Source: Actinomycetes bacterium (GTDB lineage: Bacteria; Actinomycetota; Acidimicrobiia; Acidimicrobiales; RAAP-2). From it: 5,011 bases of DNA. Made by a program: the position numbers and the translations under genes. The stretch spans positions 1 to 5,011 of the forward strand of contig JAJYMD010000307.1 in the NCBI GenBank assembly GCA_021787255.1, in the 5' to 3' direction. Below, in pieces: positions 1-4,160 of the stretch; positions within the stretch are counted from its first letter, which is position 1, and the number at the start of each line of letters is the position of its first letter. The notes below the pieces were generated by a model, which saw only the letters and a list, made by a program, of their open reading frames with translations, ran no database searches and was not told the DNA's origin.

Positions 1-28
1 CCTCTCGAAGGGCTGACGCGGCGGCTCC

Positions 29-196
29 ATGCGACGGCTCGTCGGCTTCCTCGTCAATCCCCTCGCCGGGATGGGGGGACGGGTCGGGCTGGGGGGCAGC
101 GACGGCGAGCAGCGGGTCGCAGAGGCGCATCGGCGCGGCGCGCGTCAACGGACGTACGCCGCCCCGTTCACGTCGAGCGTCGCCCCCGAGAGGTGA
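29..196 (+). pseudogene. ATP-NAD kinase family protein, N-terminal fragment only
   Basis: An ATG at 29 opens a 55-codon frame ending at TGA 194-196. Its first residues, MRRLVGFLVNPLAGMGG followed by RVGLGGSDG, match the characteristic N-terminus of the ATP-NAD kinase family (usual form GFxVNPIAGMGGRVGLKGTDG). Members are normally several hundred residues and phosphorylate NAD or a related substrate. Similarity seems to fade near residue 40 (position ~150), just where the convergent SDR gene ends at 145. The last ~15 codons are therefore SDR antisense rather than kinase. More than 80% of the protein is missing, so this is a non-functional remnant, a rearrangement breakpoint or an assembly join. 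A frame ending LSKG with TGA at 14-16 lies just upstream and could be the tail of a preceding gene. No good ribosome binding site is seen at the usual distance. The family call is from memory of the motif. Confidence 0.72.
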
Positions 197-915
197 CGAC
201 AGCACCCTCCTGCGGCCGCGGCGAGCACCACGACCTTCGCGACGTCCTCGGCGGGGACGATGCAGCCGAGCGGCAGCGTCTTTGCAAGTAGGTCCTCGCC
301 GCCGCGCGTCGAAAGGGAGATCTCGGACATCGGAGTGCGAACGATGCTCGGGGCGACGACGAACGCGAGGACGCCGTCCTTCCCGTGGACCCGCGCGACC
401 GTCTGGGTCATCGCGCGAACCGCCGCCTTGCTCGCCGCGTACGCGGTCAGCTCCGAGAGGGCCGAGCCCTGCTCGGCGGCCCAGCTCGACACCGTGACGA
501 CCGTCCCTCCACCTGACGCCCTGAAATGGCGCACCGCCTCGCGCATCAGGCTCGCGGGCTCAAGCACATTGACCTGGAGCACACGTGACCAGGTGGCGTC
601 CCATTCCGCGTCCGGCGCGTCGATCGGCGTGAGCGGTTGCACCGCCGCGTTCAAGACGAGCACGTCGATGCGCCCTCGCCACGACACCGCCTTCGCCCAA
701 AGGGCGCGGCCGGACCCCGGCTCGGCGAAGTCCGCCGCGACGAGCAGCCGCCGCTCACGCGGGATCCTGCTCGTCGCCCGCGCGGCACCGTCGGCATCCC
801 TGCCGTAGTGGGCCACCAGGGCCGCTCCGGCGTCACCGAACGCTGCGGCAGCCGCCGCCCCGATGCCGCTGGAGGAACCGGTGAGAAGGACGGTCTTGCC
901 GTCGAGGTCGTCCAT
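145..915 (-). CDS. Short-chain dehydrogenase/reductase (SDR) family oxidoreductase
   Basis: This is a 256-residue classical SDR, a normal length for the family: a cytosolic NAD(P)-dependent dehydrogenase or reductase acting on a carbonyl/alcohol pair. The cofactor loop TGSSSGIG is at residues 12-19, D62 follows the next strand, and the NNAG motif appears as NAAV at 89-92. The catalytic set is complete: N116, S144, Y159 and K163 in YAASK. The post-catalytic segment VAPSIVRTP (187-196) has Ser where PG is usual, and the C-terminus LSGATLDVNGA is typical. R39 after the second strand weakly favours NADP. The ATG at 915 lies 18 nt after the LLM gene's TAG, with only a weak GCGAG-type ribosome site, so translation may depend on coupling. 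It is the last gene of the run and converges on the kinase fragment. It resembles 3-oxoacyl-ACP reductase-like SDRs, but the substrate is not determinable. Confidence 0.93.
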   Translation of the reverse strand: MDDLDGKTVLLTGSSSGIGAAAAAAFGDAGAALVAHYGRDADGAARATSRIPRERRLLVAADFAEPGSGRALWAKAVSWRGRIDVLVLNAAVQPLTPIDAPDAEWDATWSRVLQVNVLEPASLMREAVRHFRASGGGTVVTVSSWAAEQGSALSELTAYAASKAAVRAMTQTVARVHGKDGVLAFVVAPSIVRTPMSEISLSTRGGEDLLAKTLPLGCIVPAEDVAKVVVLAAAAGGCCRHLSGATLDVNGAAYVR

Positions 916-933
916 CGATGCGCGACGCGCTCG

Positions 934-1794
934 CTACGACACGGCGTCTCTCGCGAGCTCCAGCGCGCGCCTGGGCCCGTCGGGCTCCTCGAACTCCCCG
1001 TCGATCAGCACCTCTCCGACACCCTCGGCTGCGAGGCCCGCGAGCTCCGGGGCGATCTCGGCCGCGTGGCCAGCGTTCAGCACCACCTCGGGCGGAGACA
1101 TGCGCGGGAGGCCGGCACGCTCTCGCCATCGAGCAACGCGTGCGAGCCCTTCGCGGACCACCTCGCAAGCTCCCTTCCCATGGTGCAGGGGCAACCATCC
1201 ATAGCCTCGGTGCGCCACGCGTCGGAACGTCGCCTCCGAGGACCCCCCGAGGAACACGGGCACCGGTCGCTCGGGCGTCGGATGGGTCAAGAAGCGCAGG
1301 TCCCCCGACGCTCGGTGCGCCACGTAGGAGCCCGACCAGACCTCTTTGCAGATGGCGAGGACCTCGTCGGTGCGCTCCCGACGCCTCCGGAAGTCTTCTC
1401 CGACCAGCTCGAGCTCCTCGCGCAGCCACCCGTCGCCCACTCCGAGGACGAGGCGCCCACCTGAGAGCTGTGTGACGCAGGCAAGCTGCTTCGCGAGCCC
1501 GATCGGCTCGCGAAGCGGCGCAACGAGCACGGCGACCCCGAGACGCGGACGGGAAGTCGCGGCGGCGAGCGCCGCGAGCACGACCACCGGCTCGAGCCAG
1601 GGCTCCTCGGGGTCCCAGTCGATCTTCCCGTCCGCGCTGTAGGGGTAGTACGAGTCGTTCCGCTCCGGGATCGCGAGGTGGTCACCGAGCCAGACCGAGT
1701 CGAACCCCGCCTCCTCGGCGCGACGCGCCTGGTCGAGCACCGTCTGCATCGTGGCACCGGCGCCGTAGTTGAGCACCTTCGCCCCGAACCTCAT
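934..1794 (-). CDS. LLM-class oxidoreductase, probably F420-dependent (Rv2161c-like)
   Basis: A 286-residue luciferase-like TIM-barrel monooxygenase/oxidoreductase. Visible family motifs are GFDSVWLGDHLAIP (30-43), the strand RLGVAVLVAPLREP (84-97), the strongly conserved SGGRLVLGVGDGWLREE (111-127) with FRRRRERTDE following (135-144), and PVFLGGSSEATFRRVA (179-194). This order and spacing fit the F420-dependent subgroup related to mycobacterial Rv2161c. FMN use cannot be excluded, because the cofactor is not readable with certainty. Such enzymes move hydride or oxygenate small organic molecules in the cytosol. The ATG at 1792-1794 overlaps the VOC stop in an ATGA junction and is preceded by AGGAG (1799-1803), so the two are probably translationally coupled. 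A perfect 12-bp inverted repeat lies inside the gene at 1488-1516. The length is complete and no frameshift is seen. Confidence 0.92.
   Translation of the reverse strand: MRFGAKVLNYGAGATMQTVLDQARRAEEAGFDSVWLGDHLAIPERNDSYYPYSADGKIDWDPEEPWLEPVVVLAALAAATSRPRLGVAVLVAPLREPIGLAKQLACVTQLSGGRLVLGVGDGWLREELELVGEDFRRRRERTDEVLAICKEVWSGSYVAHRASGDLRFLTHPTPERPVPVFLGGSSEATFRRVAHRGYGWLPLHHGKGACEVVREGLARVARWRERAGLPRMSPPEVVLNAGHAAEIAPELAGLAAEGVGEVLIDGEFEEPDGPRRALELARDAVS
1488..1516. repeat. Perfect 12-bp inverted repeat inside the LLM gene
   Basis: Positions 1488-1499 (GCTTCGCGAGCC) are the exact reverse complement of 1505-1516, with a 5-nt loop CGATC. It lies within codons for LREPIGLAKQ in the LLM gene. Both arms include TTCGCGAG or its complement, so it could form a strong GC-rich hairpin in the mRNA. 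No T-run follows, and coding constraint alone could explain it. Confidence 0.8.
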
Positions 1795-2258
1795 CCCTCT
1801 CCTCTGCGGGCGAACAGCTCGAGCGTGATGCCGTCGGGATCGTCGAAGTAGACGAAGCTGTAGCCGGCAAGCGGCCCCTCTTCGATGTCGAGCGGCTCGG
1901 AGTAGAAGCGGATGCCGTCCGCGGCGAGCGCCGCCATCGCCTCCTTCAGGTCCGTCACCTCGAAACAGACGTGCGGCGCTCCCGGATCGGCGTTCGAGAG
2001 CTCGTAGCGCTCGCGGCGCGCGTTGCGGTACTCGAGCAGCTCGAGGTGGACCGAGCCGAGCGTGATGAAGCCGAAGCGCAGATGCGCGTCGGGAACCCCG
2101 ACCGCCGCGCTCAGGACCGGTCCTTCGCTCTCGGTCGAGAAGTCCCTGACACGGCCCAAGAGCCGCTCGTAGAAGGCGAACGACCGCTCGAGGTCGGACA
2201 CCGTGAGGCCCACGTGGTGGACCCCCTTCATCAGCGCTTGCCTGCGCTCATCTTCCAT
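1791..2258 (-). CDS. VOC (glyoxalase/methylmalonyl-CoA epimerase-like) family protein
   Basis: A 155-residue vicinal-oxygen-chelate metalloprotein of two beta-alpha-beta-beta-beta halves, a usual length for a single-chain VOC enzyme. The opening HHVGLTVSDLERSFAFYERLLG (14-35) is diagnostic. The expected metal ligands are present: H15, E73 in HLELLEY, H96 in PHVCFEV and E147 in DPDGITLELF. The fold supports isomerase, epimerase, lyase or dioxygenase chemistry; methylmalonyl-CoA epimerases and glyoxalases share this ligand pattern, so the reaction cannot be named. The ATG at 2256-2258 is chosen because AGGAG sits 7 nt upstream. A longer GTG start at 2291 would place codons inside a hairpin arm, and ATG 2231 (MKGVHHVGL) has a weaker site. 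The stop overlaps the LLM start by 4 nt. It follows the binding-protein gene after a 103-bp gap containing a strong stem-loop and repeats. Confidence 0.92.
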   Translation of the reverse strand: MEDERRQALMKGVHHVGLTVSDLERSFAFYERLLGRVRDFSTESEGPVLSAAVGVPDAHLRFGFITLGSVHLELLEYRNARRERYELSNADPGAPHVCFEVTDLKEAMAALAADGIRFYSEPLDIEEGPLAGYSFVYFDDPDGITLELFARRGEG

Positions 2259-2265
2259 CCACCAT

Positions 2266-2270
2266 CTCCT
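2266..2270 (-). promoter_or_regulatory. Ribosome binding site of the VOC gene
   Basis: The minus strand reads AGGAG here, followed by the 7-nt spacer ATGGTGG and the ATG at 2258. It is the best match to the anti-Shine-Dalgarno sequence near this gene and decides the start in favour of 2258. It lies 8 nt downstream of the 2279-2318 stem-loop, close enough for the hairpin to influence ribosome loading. Confidence 0.75.
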
Positions 2271-2278
2271 CTCCAGAG

Positions 2279-2318
2279 CCGGCATGACCACGTGCCGGAC
2301 GGCACGTGGTCATGCCGG
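2279..2318. repeat. Perfect 18-bp inverted repeat with 4-nt loop (stem-loop between binding-protein and VOC genes)
   Basis: Positions 2279-2296 are the exact reverse complement of 2301-2318, separated by GGAC. The arm core GGCATGACCACGTGCC contains the palindrome CACGTG. Read on the minus strand it lies 43 nt after the binding-protein stop codon and ends 20 nt before the VOC ATG. There is no T-tract on either side, so it is not a classical intrinsic terminator. Likely roles, all inferred, are a 3' mRNA-stabilising structure or partial terminator that keeps binding-protein levels above those of the downstream enzymes, or a dyad operator. Confidence 0.9.
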
Positions 2319-2332
2319 ACGTCCCCTTCGCC

Positions 2333-2374
2333 GTCAGCACGTGGTCGTCAGCACGTGGTCGTCAGCACTTGGGC
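2333..2374. repeat. 14-bp tandem repeat, three copies, spanning the binding-protein stop codon
   Basis: The unit GTCAGCACGTGGTC is perfect at 2333-2346 and 2347-2360, with a third diverged copy GTCAGCACTTGGGC at 2361-2374. The third copy contains the last codons and TGA (2362-2364) of the solute-binding-protein gene, so the array looks like a repeated duplication of the gene's end. The core GCACGTGGTC recurs at 2302-2311 and, inverted, at 2286-2295 in the adjacent stem-loop. Confidence 0.92.
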
Positions 2375-3216
2375 ATGGGCGGCAGCGGCGCGGACTCGGT
2401 CTCCTCGTAGGCCTTCGCCATGAAGCCCGAAGTTTGGATCTTGCAGATCCACTGGTTCAGGTAGCGCACGAGCGCCTTGTTCCCCTTGCGCACCGCGTAT
2501 GCACCGTACTGGATTGTGAGGGGCTTCTTGAAGTTCTCCACCTTCACCTTGCCAGGGTTCGACTTGGAGAACTCGCCGAGAAGGTAGCTCTCCACCATGA
2601 CCGCGGACGCGCGCTTGGTCGCCACCTCGAGGATCGCGGCTGTGTCGCCGGAGTACCCGATGATGTGCGCCTTGGGGAACAGCTTGTGCGCGAGCTGTGT
2701 GTCGGTGGACCCCTCGAGCGCGGTGATCGTCCGTGTCGGCCTGTTCCACGCCGGGATCGTCGCCGGGATCTTCGATGTCGCCGGCACGCCCAGCACGAGC
2801 TCGTAAGGGACGTAGGGGCGGCTGAATGTCACGGACTTCTCTCGCGCCGGCGTCGGCGAGAGACCGTTGGAGACCAGGTCGAACTTCCTGGCCTCGAGGC
2901 CCGGGATCTGCCCTGTGAAGGCGACATTGTAGATGTGCAGCTTCACGTGCATTGTGCGCGCCAGCTTGTCCAGCAGCACGACGTCGTACCCGGCGAACTT
3001 CCCTGTCTTCGTGATGTACATCTCCGGCTTGAAGGATGCGTCCATCCCGACGTTGAGCGTGCCAGGCTGGATCAGGTTGTAGGGGTTCGCCGCGCTCTTG
3101 TGCTTCTCGTGGGCCGCCGCTCCTGCGGCTCCGCCACCGAGCACGCCCAAGGCGGAGGCCAGCGCGGCCGCGCAGGCGACAGCGCCGAGACGAACTGACC
3201 TTGATCTCATTTTCAT
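2362..3216 (-). CDS. ABC transporter substrate-binding protein, family 3 (polar amino acid type)
   Basis: A 284-residue exported binding protein of the SBP_bac_3 family, which captures a small solute outside the membrane and delivers it to the permease. A signal peptide is clear: basic MKMRSRSVRLGA, a hydrophobic core to about residue 28, and an AAA cleavage site near residue 35. No convincing lipobox is present, although Cys15 exists. Domain signatures are GTLNVGMDASFKPE (52-65), GKFAGYDVVLLDKLA (72-86), FDLVSNGLSPTPAREKSVTFSRPYV (112-136, with R125 as the likely ligand carboxylate contact) and LEGST (167-171). E209 sits about where many relatives have the Asp that binds the amino group. The mature part has just two cysteines, C258 and the last residue C284. 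The ATG at 3216 follows GGAGG by 4 nt; ATG 3210 is a possible alternative with 10-nt spacing. The gene is flanked by repeat-rich gaps on both sides. The ligand is unknown. Confidence 0.94.
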   Translation of the reverse strand: MKMRSRSVRLGAVACAAALASALGVLGGGAAGAAAHEKHKSAANPYNLIQPGTLNVGMDASFKPEMYITKTGKFAGYDVVLLDKLARTMHVKLHIYNVAFTGQIPGLEARKFDLVSNGLSPTPAREKSVTFSRPYVPYELVLGVPATSKIPATIPAWNRPTRTITALEGSTDTQLAHKLFPKAHIIGYSGDTAAILEVATKRASAVMVESYLLGEFSKSNPGKVKVENFKKPLTIQYGAYAVRKGNKALVRYLNQWICKIQTSGFMAKAYEETESAPLPPMPKC

Positions 3217-3220
3217 GATT

Positions 3221-3225
3221 CCTCC
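3221..3225 (-). promoter_or_regulatory. Ribosome binding site of the substrate-binding-protein gene
   Basis: The minus strand reads GGAGG here, then AATC and the ATG at 3216. This strong site rules out the much longer open frame from 3399, which would translate the upstream repeats and overlap the permease. It leaves a choice only between ATG 3216 (4-nt spacer) and ATG 3210 (10-nt spacer). Confidence 0.8.
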
Positions 3226-3242
3226 GTTCGTTCCGTTCCCGC

Positions 3243-3287
3243 ACTCCGCTCGATGGGACTCCGCTCGATGGGACTCCGCTCGATGGG
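3243..3287. repeat. 15-bp tandem repeat, three perfect copies, in the leader of the binding-protein gene
   Basis: The unit ACTCCGCTCGATGGG occurs head to tail at 3243-3257, 3258-3272 and 3273-3287 with no mismatch. It lies 27-71 bp upstream of the binding-protein ATG. On the mRNA strand each unit carries CGAGCGGAG, a purine-rich stretch that resembles a weak ribosome site. Perfect identity points to recent or ongoing slippage, or to homogenised protein-binding sites. Confidence 0.95.
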
Positions 3288-3300
3288 AAGACGGGAACAT

Positions 3301-3327
3301 TGGTTCCTGGTTCCTGGTTGCTGTTCC
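3301..3327. repeat. 7-bp tandem repeat in the permease/binding-protein gap
   Basis: TGGTTCC occurs at 3301-3307 and 3308-3314, followed by the variant TGGTTGC (3315-3321) and a shortened TGTTCC (3322-3327). It sits between the 23-bp and 15-bp arrays. A short inverted repeat GGAAC/GTTCC (3294-3298 with 3303-3307) overlaps its edge. Confidence 0.85.
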
Positions 3328-3334
3328 TGATTGC

Positions 3335-3380
3335 GATGCGCTTCGGGTCAAGTGCCAGATGCTCTTCGGGTCAAGTTCCA
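3335..3380. repeat. 23-bp direct repeat, two copies, spanning the permease stop codon
   Basis: Positions 3335-3357 and 3358-3380 match at 21 of 23 bases, with shared core CTTCGGGTCAAGT. The second copy contains the permease's last codons and its TGA (3371-3373); the first copy is an extra, non-coding duplicate downstream of the gene. On the minus strand each carries TTGACC, which resembles a -35 box, but no matching -10 is seen. Confidence 0.9.
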
Positions 3381-4135
3381 GCAGTGCGCGGAGCCCCACC
3401 CGACCGTGCGGTGATCAGGGCGGCGATCCGGCGACGGGAACGGGCCGTCAGCAAGGCGGACAGACCTCCTTTCGCGGGCTTGGCGAGCGTGCGCTCGATG
3501 AGCCGGAAGGCGAAGTCGAGCAAGAAGGCGACGGCGACGTAGATACCTGCTGCAGCCGTGTACAAGACAAAGGGCTGGAACGTCGTGGACTCGATGTTCT
3601 CGGTCACGTGAATGACCTCGAGGAGGCCGATGACCGAGAACACCGAGGTTGTCTTGACCATGCCGATGAACATGCTGCCGATGTTCGGCACGGCGATCTT
3701 GGTCGCCTGGGGAAGGATGACGAAGAGGAAGACGAGCAGTCGATGGATCCCGAGAGCCAGGCCTGCCTCGCGCTGGCCCGCCGGGATCGCATCGAGCGCC
3801 GATCGGTAGATCTCCGCGATGAAAGCACCGTAAAGGAGGACGAGCGCGACCACCCCGGCCTCGAAGGTCGAGAGGTTGATGCCCAAGAGCAGCGACCAAC
3901 CGAAGTAGACCCACAGCACGCTCACGAGTGCCGGCACCCCGCGAAACACGTTGATCCACAGCGCGGCGACCCACGAAACCGGCGGCTTGGACATCCTCCC
4001 GACCGCCAGTATGAGGCCGACGATCACCGAGATGACCAAGGCCACCGCTGCAACAGCCAGCGCGGTACCGAGCCCGCCGAGAAGCTGCATTCGGTACTGC
4101 CAGACGATGCTCCAGTCGAAGATCGTCGCGCTCAT
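3371..4135 (-). CDS. ABC transporter permease, polar amino acid (HisM/GlnP) type
   Basis: A 254-residue inner-membrane permease with about five membrane segments (roughly residues 18-46, 55-80, 92-107, 133-160 and 189-212). Family signatures are INVFRGVPALVSVLWVYFG (61-79), matching the FRGTP region, and the cytoplasmic EAA loop AEIYRSALDAIPAGQREAGLALG (107-129) that docks on the ATPase, followed by LPQATKIAVPNIGSMF (141-156). Only one permease gene is visible, so a homodimer is likely. The start ATG at 4135 lies 25 nt after the ATPase stop with only a weak GAG-type ribosome site. The C-terminal tail after ~213 is about 40 residues, basic, longer than usual for the family, and holds two similar stretches, LSALLTARS (225-233) and IAALITARS (237-245). 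The stop codon is inside a 23-bp repeat. The substrate is unknown. Confidence 0.94.
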   Translation of the reverse strand: MSATIFDWSIVWQYRMQLLGGLGTALAVAAVALVISVIVGLILAVGRMSKPPVSWVAALWINVFRGVPALVSVLWVYFGWSLLLGINLSTFEAGVVALVLLYGAFIAEIYRSALDAIPAGQREAGLALGIHRLLVFLFVILPQATKIAVPNIGSMFIGMVKTTSVFSVIGLLEVIHVTENIESTTFQPFVLYTAAAGIYVAVAFLLDFAFRLIERTLAKPAKGGLSALLTARSRRRIAALITARSGGAPRTAGT

Positions 4136-4160
4136 CGTGCGCTCTCGCTCGCCACGGCGG

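Noticed and set aside
637..1464. Long plus-strand open frame of 275 codons
   Set aside because: It is antisense to the SDR and LLM genes, which carry full sets of family motifs; long shadow frames are expected at this GC content. Its translation shows no recognisable domain.
2259..2291. GTG start at 2291 for the VOC gene
   Set aside because: It lies inside an arm of the stem-loop, adds residues with no family similarity, and lacks a ribosome site; AGGAG points to ATG 2258.
2279..2318. Rho-independent terminator
   Set aside because: The stem is strong, but neither strand has a T-run after it; the sequence beyond is the VOC ribosome site on one side and mixed GC-rich sequence on the other.
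2333..2374. Short CRISPR-like array
   Set aside because: The copies are contiguous 14-bp units with no spacers and no cas genes nearby.
2203..3198. Long plus-strand open frame of 331 codons opposite the binding protein
   Set aside because: It is rich in Arg and His and has no domain; it is the antisense shadow of a convincing exported binding protein.
3346..3374. TTGACC boxes in the 23-bp repeats as promoter -35 elements
   Set aside because: No TAnnnT-like -10 lies 16-19 bp downstream on the minus strand, so I do not list a promoter.
3217..3399. Upstream extension of the binding-protein frame to an ATG at 3399, giving repeated HRAES peptides
   Set aside because: It would overlap the permease end, translate the 15-bp array and bury the signal peptide. 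GGAGG directly before ATG 3216 gives a far better start.
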